Notes: generated by a model from the letters alone, not told the origin. A stretch of 64,000 bases of DNA from an uncultured Prevotella sp. (GCA_934204655.1 CAKPZJ010000007.1:1-64000); one strand, 5' to 3'; shown: positions 17,066 to 26,940, numbered from the stretch's first letter. Numbers and translations are program-made.

Positions 17066-17153
17066 TAATGGGGGTAGGGTAGCCACCGCTATGCTCCGGA
17101 GCGCGAGGTGTGGCGCACAGATAGTATATAGTAAAAAGATAGTTTTCACAGAT

Positions 17154-18503
17154 ATGGGTAACATTAACGACATGACAGTGGGGGCCCCTGCCAGGGGCAT
17201 CCTCAAGTTCGCCCTGCCCCTCATCTTCGGGTATATCCTTCAGCAGATGTACCTGGTCATCGACGCGGCCATCGTGGGCCGCTGGGTGGGCGTCAATGCG
17301 CTGGCCGCCGTGGGTGCCAGCTCGTCTATCACCTTTCTTATCATGGGATTCTGCAACGGCTCGTGCGCCGGGTTTGCCATCCCGGTAGCCCAGACCTTCG
17401 GGGCCAAGAATTTCTCCAAGATGCGCGCCTACGTGGCCAACTCGCTGCGCATAGGGGCCGTCATGGCGGTGGTCATCACGGTGCTCACCTCCATCTTCTG
17501 TGCCCGCATACTACGGGTGGTCAACACCCCAGCCGACATCTTTGACGATGCGTACGTGTTCCTGCTGCTTACGTTTCTGACCATCCCCTTTACCATCGCC
17601 TACAATCTCCTGTCGGGGTTCATAAGGGCCTTGGGCAACTCGCGGCAGCCCTTCTACTTCCTCATAGCCTCCTCTATGCTCAACATAGCGCTCGACGTGG
17701 TGCTCATCCTGTGGATGGGCATGGGGGTCGAGGGCGCGGGCATAGCCACCATGCTCTCGCAGGCTTTCTCGGCTACCCTGTGCTGGCTATATATACGCCG
17801 CAGGCTGCAGATACTCATCCCCACGGGTGCCGAGTGGGAGTATCACGACAACATGACGGGCCACCTACTCAATAGTGGCGTTCCCATGGGCCTGCAGTTC
17901 TCTATTACGGGCATAGGTATCATCATGCTGCAGAGCGCCAACAACGCCCTGGGCACCACGTACGTGGCGGCCTTTACCGCGTCTATGCGTATCAAGTACC
18001 TGTTTACCTGTGTGTTCGAGAATATCGGTGTGGCCATGGCCACTTACTGCGGGCAGAACGTGGGAGCACGTCAGCCCCGCCGTATAGCTCAGGGTATCAG
18101 GGCCTCGCTGTGCATCATGTTAGTGTACTCGGTACTCACCTTTGCCGCCATCTTCCCCTTTGCCGATGACATGATGACCCTCTTCGTCGACGGAGGCGAG
18201 CGCCAGATAGTAACCAATGCCGCCCTGTTCATGCGGATAAACAACTACTTCTACCCGATACTCGGCGTGCTCTGCATCTTCCGCTATTCTATCCAGGGGA
18301 TGGGCTACAGCAATCTGAGTATGATGAGTGGCGTTATGGAGATGATAGCGCGTAGCGGCGTGAGCCTCTGGCTGGTGCCCACCTTCCACTTCTTGGGCGT
18401 ATGTTTCGGCGACCCGTTGGCCTGGGTGGCTGCCGACCTCTTCTTAGTACCCGGCTACCTCTTCGTCTATGCCCGCCTGCGCCGCAAGTTGGCCGCTGCA
18501 TGA
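17154..18503 (+). CDS. MATE-family multidrug/metabolite exporter
   Basis: A 449-residue inner-membrane protein with twelve hydrophobic helices, of the MatE superfamily (NorM/DinF-like). These use a Na+ or H+ gradient to expel cationic drugs or metabolites. Typical segments are MTVGAPARGILKFALPLIFG at the N-terminus, ALAAVGASSSITFLIMGFC in helix 2, and the internally repeated second half beginning near SGVPMGLQFSITGIG. Start 17154 (MGNINDMTVG) fits the usual N-terminus; the upstream frame is noncoding in look. Substrate unknown. Confidence 0.9.
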   Translation: MGNINDMTVGAPARGILKFALPLIFGYILQQMYLVIDAAIVGRWVGVNALAAVGASSSITFLIMGFCNGSCAGFAIPVAQTFGAKNFSKMRAYVANSLRIGAVMAVVITVLTSIFCARILRVVNTPADIFDDAYVFLLLTFLTIPFTIAYNLLSGFIRALGNSRQPFYFLIASSMLNIALDVVLILWMGMGVEGAGIATMLSQAFSATLCWLYIRRRLQILIPTGAEWEYHDNMTGHLLNSGVPMGLQFSITGIGIIMLQSANNALGTTYVAAFTASMRIKYLFTCVFENIGVAMATYCGQNVGARQPRRIAQGIRASLCIMLVYSVLTFAAIFPFADDMMTLFVDGGERQIVTNAALFMRINNYFYPILGVLCIFRYSIQGMGYSNLSMMSGVMEMIARSGVSLWLVPTFHFLGVCFGDPLAWVAADLFLVPGYLFVYARLRRKLAAA

Positions 18504-18533
18504 GTAGCAGCCATCGCCGCTGGTGCCTATATA

Positions 18534-18553
18534 ATAATAGGAATACCTATTAT
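18534..18553. other. small AT-rich hairpin after the MATE gene
   Basis: ATAATAGG (18534-18541) pairs with CCTATTAT (18546-18553) around a four-base loop. Function unknown; possibly mRNA-end structure. Confidence 0.35.
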
Positions 18554-18623
18554 AATAATAGCGGTAGGGGTGGTAACAGTCCATCTACTTACCTGTCACC
18601 GCTATTTACTTACTGCCCCCTAT

Positions 18624-18674
18624 AAACGCAACAGGCCGAACATCCACGACACGGATGTTCGGCCTGCTGCGTTT
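18624..18674. terminator. bidirectional terminator between MATE and DsbD genes
   Basis: A 22-bp stem with one mismatch (18624-18645 with 18653-18674) around a 7-base loop. It lies between two convergent genes, with short T/A runs at the outer ends that suit termination from both sides. Confidence 0.75.
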
Positions 18675-18688
18675 AGGCGATGGCTCCC

Positions 18689-20755
18689 TTATCGCCGGTA
18701 GGCGTTGAGGGCTGTCTGCAGGAAGTTGATGTAGGCGGGCACGTCCTCCTTGTAACTATAGGGATGGTTGAGGGGCTGCCCGTCATTGTCTACGGCGATG
18801 TAGTAAGGCTGGGCATTGGCGCCAAACTTGCTTGCCTGCAGGTAGCTCCACTCATCGCCCACGGTACGCAGGGTGCGGCGGGTGCCGTTGTACGTTACCT
18901 CGATGGGCTGAGCCAGCGGAGTCTTGTCGTCGACGTAGAGCGAGATGAGGACGAAGTCGTGGTTAAGCATGTTGGCCACGGTGGGGTCGGTCCACACGGC
19001 AGCCTCCATCTTGCGGCAGTTGACGCAGCCATGGCCGGTAAAGTCGAGCAGCACCGGCTTGCCCTCGGCGCGGGCGGCAGCCATGCCCTGGTCGTAGTCG
19101 GTATAGCGTGCCTCTACGGTGACGGTGTTCAGGTTGAAGTCCTGCGTGTTCATGGGCGGGGCAAAGGCACTGATGGCCTTGCAGGGAGCTCCCCACAGGC
19201 CCGGCAGCATGTAGATGGCAAAGGCGATGGAGCACAGACCTAACATGATGCACGGCACGGGCATGGGTTTGGTCGCATCGCCACCGACGGTGTCTTCCTG
19301 GAACTTGAGGTGCCCTATCAGATAGAGCCCGAGCGCCCCGAAGATAACTATCCACAGAGAGATAAACACCTCGCGGTCAAGGATGTGCCAGCCGTAGGCC
19401 AGGTCGGCCACGGAGAGGAACTTGAGCGAGAAGGCCAGTTCGATAAAGCCAAGTACCACCTTGATGGTGGTCATCCACGAGCCCGACCGGGGCGCCGACT
19501 TGAGCCACGATGGGAAGAGGGCGAAGAGCGTGAAGGGCAGGGCCAGCGCCAGGGCGAAGCCCAACATGCCGATGGTGGGTGCCAGCCAGTCGCCCGAGCT
19601 GACGGTCTGTACCAGCAGCAGGCCCACGATGGGCGCGGTGCATGAGAATGACACCAGGGCCAGGGTGAAGGCCATGAGGAAGATAGAGATGAGGCCTGTG
19701 GTGGCCGATGCCTTGGTGTCTACGGCGTTGGCCCAGCTGTTGGGCAACTTAATCTCGAACCATCCGAAGAAAGAGAAGGCAAATACGAGCAGGAGAGCAA
19801 ACAGGATGACATTGAACACGGCACTGGTGCTCAGTTCGTTGAGCTTGCTGGGGCCGAAGAGGGCCGTGATGAGCAGGCCCAGGCCCAGATAGATGATGAT
19901 GATGGCCAAACCGTAGGTCATAGCATCGCGGATGCCACGGCGGCGGTCGTCTTTGGCGCGTTTCAGGAAGAAACTAATCGTCATGGGGATGATGGGCCAG
20001 ATACAGGGCATGACCAGGGCTAACAGGCCGCCCACAAATCCCATGACAAAGATGTACCACAGTGAGCGGTTGGCTATGTTGCCCTCGCTGTCGTAAGCCT
20101 GCAGCTGCCCTACTACGGGCTTCCACCACTGAGCCTTCAGTTCGGCCGGTATCGTAGCCGTAGCGTTGGCTACCGGGGCAGTCACCTGGGCGCAGTCGGC
20201 CGTTGCTGTGTCGGCCGGAGCCGTCATTAGCTCGCTGGGAGCCGTCTCGGCGTTAGCCGGAGCTGTCTCTGTAGCAGCCTTGGTATCAGTGGTAGCCACG
20301 GCAGGCGACTTGCCGCTCTTCTTCAGCGGCACCTCGCCCGGCGGCAGACAGTTCTCGTCGCTGCAGGCACCATATTCCAGGTAGGCATCGATGCTGTAAG
20401 TGGGCTTGGTGAAGCGCACACGCTGTACGAACTGGGCGCTGCCCTCAAAGTAGCGTACGCGCATGCTGAAAATGGGGTCGTAGTGGGCCTTCTCGTTGCC
20501 ACGGGGCATGAGCGAGCCTACGAGCTGTATGCCGTCGGCCTTGTTGACGTGCAGCGAAGCCTCGGTGGGGCCGTTCTGACCCAGGTTGGTCGAGTAGATG
20601 TGCCAGCCAGCCTCTATGCGGCCGCTGAATACTATCTCGCCCTCGGCCGTGCCGTTGGTCTTGAGTGTGGCTGTAAACTTTACGGGGTCTGCCATCTGCG
20701 CCAGGGCCGTCAGGGCCATCAGCAGCATGGCACTCAGTGCTATTATCTTCTTCAT
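18689..20755 (-). CDS. dsbD: DsbD-family thiol:disulfide interchange protein
   Basis: DsbD carries electrons from cytoplasmic thioredoxin across the inner membrane to keep periplasmic cysteines reduced. The 688-residue protein has a signal peptide and an N-terminal DsbD-alpha-type domain (residues 20-150, with a CSDENC pair). A Thr/Ala-rich linker follows, then an eight-helix membrane domain with the redox Cys in VMPCIWPIIPM and FSCTAPIVGLL, and a C-terminal thioredoxin-like domain with GHGCVNCRKME. It lies 23 bases after a secreted papain-like protease gene and is probably co-transcribed with two secreted cysteine-protease genes. This suggests it serves to keep their catalytic thiols reduced. 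Confidence 0.9.
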   Translation of the reverse strand: MKKIIALSAMLLMALTALAQMADPVKFTATLKTNGTAEGEIVFSGRIEAGWHIYSTNLGQNGPTEASLHVNKADGIQLVGSLMPRGNEKAHYDPIFSMRVRYFEGSAQFVQRVRFTKPTYSIDAYLEYGACSDENCLPPGEVPLKKSGKSPAVATTDTKAATETAPANAETAPSELMTAPADTATADCAQVTAPVANATATIPAELKAQWWKPVVGQLQAYDSEGNIANRSLWYIFVMGFVGGLLALVMPCIWPIIPMTISFFLKRAKDDRRRGIRDAMTYGLAIIIIYLGLGLLITALFGPSKLNELSTSAVFNVILFALLLVFAFSFFGWFEIKLPNSWANAVDTKASATTGLISIFLMAFTLALVSFSCTAPIVGLLLVQTVSSGDWLAPTIGMLGFALALALPFTLFALFPSWLKSAPRSGSWMTTIKVVLGFIELAFSLKFLSVADLAYGWHILDREVFISLWIVIFGALGLYLIGHLKFQEDTVGGDATKPMPVPCIMLGLCSIAFAIYMLPGLWGAPCKAISAFAPPMNTQDFNLNTVTVEARYTDYDQGMAAARAEGKPVLLDFTGHGCVNCRKMEAAVWTDPTVANMLNHDFVLISLYVDDKTPLAQPIEVTYNGTRRTLRTVGDEWSYLQASKFGANAQPYYIAVDNDGQPLNHPYSYKEDVPAYINFLQTALNAYRR

Positions 20756-20778
20756 ATACTATCTTTATAGTTGTTGTC

Positions 20779-22242
20779 TTATTGGTGTATCATCTCTACG
20801 AATATGGGCACCACGGTGGCGGTGCTCTGCGCCTTGAAGGCTATCTGTGTGGGGGTGTAGGCGATGTCGGTCGTGGCGGCAGCCCTGCTGCCCAAGGCTG
20901 CCCGCACCCTACTGCTGAAGGTGCCGGTGCCCCGTTCTATCTGGCCCATGAGGGCCTTGATGTCAAGTGCCCGTGCCGAGTAAAGCACGCATACGTGGTC
21001 GGTGCCCCGCGTGTCGTCCATCTCGATGAACCACTTCTCATCGGGTATGGCTATGTTGTTAGACGAGTACACCAGTGCCGGACTGATATTGTCGGTGGGT
21101 GGGAACACGCGCGACACCTTGTTGGTCTGGTCTGTTCCGATGACGTAGACATAGGCTGGCTCGTTGTTGGACAGGTACAGGCGGTAGCGGGTACCCGATA
21201 TGTAAGCCGAGTTCATGTGGTAGATGCCCGAGCGCAGCGTGGCGCCCATGGTTTCGCCCGTGGAGAGCTGGAAGCGCAGCGAGCCGGCAAACTTGTGGGT
21301 CGCCACCACCGGCTGAGGCTTGGGCTGCGGCCGAGGTTGCGGCTTGGGCGGTACGGGTTGTGGCGATGGTTTGGGCTGCGGCTGTGGCTGCGGGCGTGGC
21401 GACACCTTCGGGGCTACGTACATCTCAAAGGCATACATGGTGTTGTTGGCAAAATCGCGGTAGCGCACCCAGGTAAATCCGTTGGAGCCCCAACTGGTGC
21501 CCCAGCTGTTCATAATGAGGAAGGCACCGCCATACTTGTTGTCGTCGTAGGCCACCGCACACATGGCGTGGCCCCCTCCCGAGTTGTCGGTCTCGGTCTT
21601 CAGCCACACATCCTTGCAGCGGAAGAACGAGTCGGGTACCCGCATGCCTATGACGACGGGCCTGTTCTGTGCCAGGGCCTTTTTCACCGTGCGCACCTTG
21701 ACCTCGTACGAGTCGGTAGGGTCAAAGAGGCGGAAGTAGTCGTCTATCGTGTATGGCAGAGCCTTGGTGAAGAGCGCCGAGGGTATGTAGTCGGCACACA
21801 GCACGTTGAAGTCGCTGAACTTGGGCGCTCCCTTCTTCATCAGCAGGGCCATGGCGTCGCCTATGCAGGTTCCGTCGCTGCAGCCAGGCTTGGCGGTGAG
21901 TTTAATCTGCTTGTACACGAAGATGGGCGAGAACGCCTCGCGGTCTATGACTATCTGGCTGGTCCAGCGGTTGCTGATGGCTTCGGCAATGGTACGTGCG
22001 GCGTACGACGAGGCCCAGCTGGTGCAGGTGCCATACTGTCCCTGGTTGCCCGCGGTGGGGCAGTAGCGACGCAGCGAGTGGGCTGCGGGCAGCACGGTGT
22101 AGTCGCGGGTGAGCAGGGGAGCCTTCTCGGGTATCTTGGCGTAAGCCTCGTCATCGAAGACCAGGCCCGTGCCGTATTCCCCGGTCTGTGCCCGTGCCGC
22201 GAGGGCTATGAGCAGGGCGGCAATGAGGGTGGTTATGCGCAT
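20779..22242 (-). CDS. secreted papain-family (C1) cysteine protease with Pro-Gln linker
   Basis: A 487-residue exported protein. The signal peptide MRITTLIAALLIALAARA is followed by a papain-fold domain. The oxyanion Gln and catalytic Cys are in GNQGQYGTCTSW (Q67, C73), the catalytic His in SGGGHAMCAV (H225), and Asn in IMNSWGTSWG (N245), so the full catalytic set is present. A Pro/Gln/Lys-rich linker (about 282-311) joins a C-terminal domain of about 175 residues with no clear family. Start 22242 gives the signal peptide and lies one base after the stop of the upstream caspase-fold gene. No propeptide of usual length is obvious. Confidence 0.88.
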   Translation of the reverse strand: MRITTLIAALLIALAARAQTGEYGTGLVFDDEAYAKIPEKAPLLTRDYTVLPAAHSLRRYCPTAGNQGQYGTCTSWASSYAARTIAEAISNRWTSQIVIDREAFSPIFVYKQIKLTAKPGCSDGTCIGDAMALLMKKGAPKFSDFNVLCADYIPSALFTKALPYTIDDYFRLFDPTDSYEVKVRTVKKALAQNRPVVIGMRVPDSFFRCKDVWLKTETDNSGGGHAMCAVAYDDNKYGGAFLIMNSWGTSWGSNGFTWVRYRDFANNTMYAFEMYVAPKVSPRPQPQPQPKPSPQPVPPKPQPRPQPKPQPVVATHKFAGSLRFQLSTGETMGATLRSGIYHMNSAYISGTRYRLYLSNNEPAYVYVIGTDQTNKVSRVFPPTDNISPALVYSSNNIAIPDEKWFIEMDDTRGTDHVCVLYSARALDIKALMGQIERGTGTFSSRVRAALGSRAAATTDIAYTPTQIAFKAQSTATVVPIFVEMIHQ

Positions 22243-22243
22243 A

Positions 22244-23992
22244 TTACTTCTGGTTGTTAAAGATAAAGTCGCCCTGGAAAAGCGAACTGGCGTACCAAGG
22301 CATCTGCTGATGGTTAGTGGCGCTGAATACGCTGGCAGCCACGCGCTTGAAGACACTCTCGATGGTCAGTCCGGGGGTGTCTAAGGTCTTCAGTAGCGCC
22401 GTGGTGTATGGGCTGTTGCGTGTCTGGCCGTCGGCGGCCACGCTGCCAGGACTGGTGGCGTAAGAGATAAAGGTGCCCACGGGAGCGTTGACAGCGGTGA
22501 GGCCCTGGCTGGCCGTGCCGCGATACCAACTGCGCTCAAAGGGATTGTTGCGGCAGGCATCGAGGGCTATTATCTTCATCTTGCAGCCCGACTCGTCGAG
22601 CTTGGACAGTACGCGGCCCATGTCGGTACACTCGTACTCGATGTCGCTGGCCGAGCGGAGGTTGGCGTTGACAGGGATAAGATAGTTGGCACCCTTGTAC
22701 TGTATGCCGTGACCCGCATAGTAGAACATGGCGGCATCGTAGCCACGGGCGCGCTGACCCAGGGTGCTGATGGCATCCTCTATCTGCTTCTTAGTGCCGT
22801 TCTGCAGCAGGATAACCTCGAACCCTAAGGATCTGAGCTTGGCCGCCATATCGGTGGCATCGTTCTGTGGGTTTACCAGGCGCTGTTCGGGATAGTTGGC
22901 GTTGCCTATCACTAAGGCAATGCGCTTGCCCTGGGTCACCACTGCCGGCTTGGTGCCCTGGCGGACGATGGTGCGCTCCGAGGTGGCTGTTCCGTCGCTG
23001 TTGGTGGCACTCACCTTTATAATATTGCTACCCTCGACGAGTGGCAGGGTCTGCTCTATACGCATGTCGGCCCCATCGTTGCTTACCGCCTTGATGCCGC
23101 GATACAGCTGGCCGTTCACGTAGACATGGGTAGCCGTAATGCGGCTCTTAGAAAGGATGCTTACCGAAATCTTCACGCTGCTCAGCGTGGTGGTGGCAGG
23201 CAGGGCCGCCCAGGTGAAGGTAGGTATATTCTTGGTGACCACCACCGGCTTAGGCTGCGGTTGTGGGGCGGGTTGTGGTTGAGGCTTGGGCTGAGGTTGC
23301 GGGTTATCTAAGTGCTCATCGTAGACAGGGCGGATGAGCAGGCCGCTTGTAGGAAACATGGCGTAGCAATCCATGAAAGCATCCTTGTCGTAGATGTCGA
23401 CCTCTAAGGCTGATGCTCTGTCGGTATTGGGGTTAAAGTCGCTGCTCCAGTATCTACAGGACTTGTTCTTGGCCAATATTTTGGTCTTGTTGTCATATTC
23501 GGACGTAAAAATCTCCCCTCCGGCAGGTAAGACGATGCTTTGGCCTTGGTAAGAGAATACGGCCAACTTGGTGCCTTTATGCTTTTCGGGCATTTTCTTC
23601 AGTCTCGACTTCAGCTCTTCTATCTCCTTGGCTGTTGGCATGCGCCATTTGCCGCCCAAACGGATGTGGGCGATGTCCTTGTCTAATGGTATGCGGTCGA
23701 AAGGTAGGTTATAGGCACTCTCTATCAGTCGGCCCTGATTGCCGTGACGCTTGTCCTGCTCTTCGTATTTACCCTTGGTCTTGCCCTTGTAAGCATAATT
23801 GGCCCACCAGTACTCTTTCTTGGTCGTACCCTCTGCCCAGGCAAAGTATTCGCCAATGTCGTAAGGGGTAGAGGCACCAATATTTCGGTCGCCCCACTTG
23901 ACAGACAGTCCCAAGTCAACGGGCGTGATATTTTGCGCCAGCATGGCTGTGGCGATGGATATGAATAAAAAGAGAAAGCTAATTCTTTTCAT
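22244..23992 (-). CDS. secreted caspase-fold (C14) protein with FISUMP-like and Ig-like domains
   Basis: A 582-residue exported protein. After the signal peptide (1-20) comes a domain like the Fibrobacter succinogenes paralogous domain (about 25-225; GLSVKWGDRNIGA, EYFAWAEG, KWRMPTAKEIEEL). A Pro-Gln-Lys linker follows (231-249), then an Ig-like beta domain (255-345) and a C-terminal caspase/metacaspase domain (355-580). The catalytic dyad is intact: YYAGHGIQY (H428) and IIALDACRNNPF (C480). Metacaspase-like enzymes cut after Arg or Lys, but this one's specificity is unknown. It is the first gene of a three-gene operon with a papain-like protease and DsbD. Confidence 0.88.
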   Translation of the reverse strand: MKRISFLFLFISIATAMLAQNITPVDLGLSVKWGDRNIGASTPYDIGEYFAWAEGTTKKEYWWANYAYKGKTKGKYEEQDKRHGNQGRLIESAYNLPFDRIPLDKDIAHIRLGGKWRMPTAKEIEELKSRLKKMPEKHKGTKLAVFSYQGQSIVLPAGGEIFTSEYDNKTKILAKNKSCRYWSSDFNPNTDRASALEVDIYDKDAFMDCYAMFPTSGLLIRPVYDEHLDNPQPQPKPQPQPAPQPQPKPVVVTKNIPTFTWAALPATTTLSSVKISVSILSKSRITATHVYVNGQLYRGIKAVSNDGADMRIEQTLPLVEGSNIIKVSATNSDGTATSERTIVRQGTKPAVVTQGKRIALVIGNANYPEQRLVNPQNDATDMAAKLRSLGFEVILLQNGTKKQIEDAISTLGQRARGYDAAMFYYAGHGIQYKGANYLIPVNANLRSASDIEYECTDMGRVLSKLDESGCKMKIIALDACRNNPFERSWYRGTASQGLTAVNAPVGTFISYATSPGSVAADGQTRNSPYTTALLKTLDTPGLTIESVFKRVAASVFSATNHQQMPWYASSLFQGDFIFNNQK

Positions 23993-24241
23993 TTGTGGTA
24001 GTGGTTAATGATAGTTTATACGATGCTCCTTATATTCTCTTGGCAATGGTAGTGGTGCCCTTTTCTGTGTACAGCCCGATGTAATGGAGCTGCAGGCTGC
24101 GGTACAGGCCTGTTCTAATCTCTCTGAAGGTCTGTATGCCTATGGGATATAGTCGCTGTGATGCCATCGTCGGTTTGTATTGTGGTTTGGGTTATAGTAT
24201 CTATTGGGGCGGCGGCACGGGCTGCTGCCCGGGTGGCCGAA
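23993..24241. other. upstream region of the caspase-papain-dsbD operon
   Basis: There is no gene between 23993 and the metG terminator. The stretch must hold the minus-strand promoter of the caspase-fold gene, but I could not pick a convincing TAnnTTTG box. No repeat or riboswitch is apparent. Confidence 0.4.
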
Positions 24242-24303
24242 AAATCGCTAAGGATAAAAGAAAAGGGAGAATTTGGTCAATTTCCCCTTTCCTTTTAGCG
24301 ATG
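24242..24303 (-). terminator. metG terminator
   Basis: Read on the minus strand, ATCGCTAAAAGGAAAGGGG pairs with a partly matching Pu/Py arm ending AGCGAT (24244-24302), and is followed by TTTTT. Confidence 0.7.
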
Positions 24304-24315
24304 GCGGGTGTGGGG

Positions 24316-26376
24316 TTAGCCTACCTGGCTGCCCGGTTTAACCTCGCCAAGTGTGGTGGTAACGTTGAGCGAGCCGTCGAAGTTGACAGCCGAGAGTATC
24401 ATGCCCTGGCTCTCGATGCCCATCATCTTGCGGGGGGCGAAGTTGGCCACAAAGAGCACATCCTTGCCTATCAGCTGCTCGGGCTCGTAGTAGGCGGCGA
24501 TGCCACTGAGTATGGTGCGGTCCGTGCCGGTACCATCGTCGATGGTAAACTGCAGCAGTTTCTTCGACTTCTTTACCTTCTGGCAGTCCTTGATGTGGCC
24601 CACGCGGATGTCTAACTTCTCAAAATCCTCGAAACTGCAGGTCTCCTTGACCGGCTCGGCCTTGTAGGCGGCTGCCGCGTTGGCCCGCTTGGTGTCCTCG
24701 AGCTTCTGCAGCTGACGCTCTATGACCTCGTCGTCTATCTTCTCGAAGAGCAGCTCAGGCTCGGCCAACTGATGGCCGGCTTGCAGCAGGTCAGTCTGAC
24801 CCAGCTGGCTCCAGTCGAACGACTCCATGTTGATCATCTTGCGCAGTTTCTCTGACGAGAAGGGCAGGAAGGGTTCAAAGGCGATGGCCAGGTTGGCCAC
24901 CAGCTGCAGGCTGATGTTGAGTATGGTCTCCACGCGCTTGGGGTCGGTCTTCCAGACCTTCCAGGGCTCGCACTCGGTGATGTATTTGTTGCCTATACGC
25001 GCCAAGTTCATGGCTTCTTTCTGAGCTTCGCGGAACTTGAAGACATCGAGGTAGTTCTCGACTTTCTCTTTGACATCCTTGAACTCGTTGAGCGCCTGGC
25101 GGTCTACCTCCTGCAGCTCGCCGCAGGCCGGCACTACGCCTCCCCAATACTTCTTGGTGAGTTGCAGAGCACGGTTTACAAAGTTGCCGTAGATGGCCAC
25201 CAACTCCGAGTTGTTGCGCTCCTGATAATCCTTCCAGGTGAAGTTGTTGTCCTTGGTCTCTGGGGCGTTGGCGGTGAGCACGTAGCGCAGTACGTCCTGC
25301 TTGCCCGGCAGGTCTACCAGGTACTCGTGGAGCCATACAGCCCAGTTCTTAGAGGTCGATATCTTGTCGTTCTCCAGGTTGAGGAACTCGTTGGCCGGCA
25401 CATTGTCGGGCAGGATGTAGCCGCCATGAGCCTTGAGCATGGTGGGGAAGATGATACAGTGGAAGACGATGTTGTCCTTGCCGATGAAGTGTACGAGGCG
25501 GGTGTCCTCGTCCTTCCACCACTTCTCCCAGCTACCCCACTTTTCGGGATGGGCATCGCAGAGCTCCTTGGTGTTAGAGATATAGCCGATGGGAGCGTCG
25601 AACCACACGTAGAGCACCTTGCCCTCGGCACCCTCTACGGGCACGGGTATGCCCCAGTCCAGGTCGCGCGTCATGGCGCGTGGCTGCAGGTCCATGTCCA
25701 GCCAGCTCTTGCACTGTCCGTACACGTTGGGGCGCCATTCCTTGTGCTCGTCCAGGATCCAGTGCTTGAGCCAGTCCTGATACTGGTTGAGGGGCAGATA
25801 CCAGTTCTTGGTCTTACGTATCACGGGCTTAGAGCCGCTGATGGTGGAGTGGGGGTTGATAAGCTCCATGGGGCTCAGGTCGCTGCCGCACTTCTCGCAC
25901 TGGTCGCCATAGGCATTGAGGTTGTGGCAGTGGGGGCACTCGCCTACGATATAGCGGTCGGCCAGAAACTGGTGAGCCTCTTCATCGTAGTACTGCTCGG
26001 TTTCCTTCTCCTCGAGCTTGCCCTCATCGTAGAGCTTGCGGAAGAAGTCGGAGGCCAGCTTGTTGTGAACCTTGCTGGTGGTACGGCTGTAGATGTCGAA
26101 GTTGATGCCAAACTCCTCGAACGACTTCTTAATCATGGTGTGATAGCGGTCTACCACGTCCTGAGGCGTTATGCCCTCTTTCTTGGCCCGTATGGTGATG
26201 GGCACACCGTGCTCGTCGCTTCCGCCGATGAATATTACGTCCTGTTTCTTCAGTCGCAGATACCTTACATATATATCAGCAGGCACGTAGACGCCAGCCA
26301 GGTGGCCGATATGTACACCTCCGTTGGCATAGGGAAGGGCTGCCGTCACGGTGGTGCGCTTGAATTTCTTTTCCAT
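24316..26376 (-). CDS. metG: methionyl-tRNA synthetase
   Basis: This class I synthetase charges methionine onto initiator and elongator tRNAs. The 686-residue protein has the HIGH motif (H22-IGH25) in [10 protein letters not shown] and a four-Cys zinc knuckle [18 protein letters not shown] near residue 150. The KMSKS loop is in the form KISTSKN near 340, and there is a C-terminal EMAP/Trbp111-type tRNA-binding domain (about 580-686; [14 protein letters not shown]). The ATG at 26376 ([10 protein letters not shown]) is the natural start. The open frame continues upstream, but that part crosses a tRNA gene and is not protein. Confidence 0.96.
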   Translation of the reverse strand: MEKKFKRTTVTAALPYANGGVHIGHLAGVYVPADIYVRYLRLKKQDVIFIGGSDEHGVPITIRAKKEGITPQDVVDRYHTMIKKSFEEFGINFDIYSRTTSKVHNKLASDFFRKLYDEGKLEEKETEQYYDEEAHQFLADRYIVGECPHCHNLNAYGDQCEKCGSDLSPMELINPHSTISGSKPVIRKTKNWYLPLNQYQDWLKHWILDEHKEWRPNVYGQCKSWLDMDLQPRAMTRDLDWGIPVPVEGAEGKVLYVWFDAPIGYISNTKELCDAHPEKWGSWEKWWKDEDTRLVHFIGKDNIVFHCIIFPTMLKAHGGYILPDNVPANEFLNLENDKISTSKNWAVWLHEYLVDLPGKQDVLRYVLTANAPETKDNNFTWKDYQERNNSELVAIYGNFVNRALQLTKKYWGGVVPACGELQEVDRQALNEFKDVKEKVENYLDVFKFREAQKEAMNLARIGNKYITECEPWKVWKTDPKRVETILNISLQLVANLAIAFEPFLPFSSEKLRKMINMESFDWSQLGQTDLLQAGHQLAEPELLFEKIDDEVIERQLQKLEDTKRANAAAAYKAEPVKETCSFEDFEKLDIRVGHIKDCQKVKKSKKLLQFTIDDGTGTDRTILSGIAAYYEPEQLIGKDVLFVANFAPRKMMGIESQGMILSAVNFDGSLNVTTTLGEVKPGSQVG

Positions 26377-26553
26377 AAAAACGATCGTATTTATAATAAT
26401 AGGTGCAAAATTACAAAAATATTGGCAAGTAACGTGCTTATTTCTAAACATTTCGCAATTAAAAAAGACGCCCCGCAAGCCCATGGCGGCCCCGCCGTGT
26501 ATGGGGACTGCCCGCAGGGGTGGTGCGGCCGCGGCGTGTGGGACCCTGACAAC

Positions 26554-26599
26554 ATATACCCCCGCAGGGCTTGTACAGAAAGCTGCTGCGGGGGTATAT
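26554..26599. other. perfect 14-bp hairpin downstream of tRNA-Gln
   Basis: ATATACCCCCGCAG (26554-26567) pairs perfectly with 26586-26599 around an 18-base loop, just beyond the 3' end of the minus-strand tRNA gene. There is no T-run. It may mark the end of the tRNA precursor. Confidence 0.5.
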
Positions 26600-26616
26600 A
26601 CTGCTGCAGGGGAATG

Positions 26617-26687
26617 TTGTTCTAGGCGGATTCGAACCACCACAAACAGAACCAAAACCTGTTGTGCTACCATTACACCATAGAACA
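26617..26687 (-). tRNA. tRNA-Gln (anticodon UUG)
   Basis: The minus strand folds into a 71-base cloverleaf. The acceptor arms are TGTTCTA and TAGAACA, and the D-arm contains GTGTAATGGTAGCAC. The anticodon stem ACAGG/TCTGT holds the loop TTTTGGT with anticodon TTG, and the T-loop is GGTTCGAATCC. The discriminator is A and CCA is not encoded. A strong promoter lies directly upstream. Confidence 0.96.
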
Positions 26688-26697
26688 ATCTGCCCTG

Positions 26698-26729
26698 CAA
26701 AATTAGCACTTTTATAGACAACTGCCAAA
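26698..26729 (-). promoter_or_regulatory. tRNA-Gln promoter
   Basis: On the minus strand TTTG (complement of 26726-26729), 20 bases, then TAATTTTG (complement of 26698-26705). Transcription would start a few bases before the tRNA 5' end. Confidence 0.8.
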
Positions 26730-26830
26730 TTTTAATATGAATTTTTCGCGACAGCCGCGCTTTTTGCGGCCCGTCTGTCGGTCTCCGCGCATGCCGTGGC
26801 GCTCATGCCGCGGGCGGCGCTGGCACCCAC

Positions 26831-26940
26831 GGGAAATGAAAAGACCGGTCTTTAGCTTTCTAAAGACGGCTCCCAGCCAGCTAATGACGGCTCCGGGAAA
26901 TGTAAAGGTCGGTCTCGGTGATTACATGGATGGCCACCTA
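26831..26940. repeat. interspersed intergenic repeat, copy C
   Basis: The palindrome AAAGACCGGTCTTT is at 26840-26853. It is followed by CTAAAGACGGCTCCCAG and CTAATGACGGCTCC, then GGGAAATGTAAAGGTCGGTCTC and a GGATGGCCACC tail shared with copy D. The surrounding 26730-27130 holds no recognisable gene. Confidence 0.75.

Noticed and set aside
20737..22260. 507-codon open frame on the plus strand
   Set aside because: It is antisense to the papain-like protease, with no family features.
26377..26721. N-terminal extension of metG by 115 codons
   Set aside because: The open frame crosses the tRNA-Gln gene and its promoter, and the MetRS family begins at [10 protein letters not shown].
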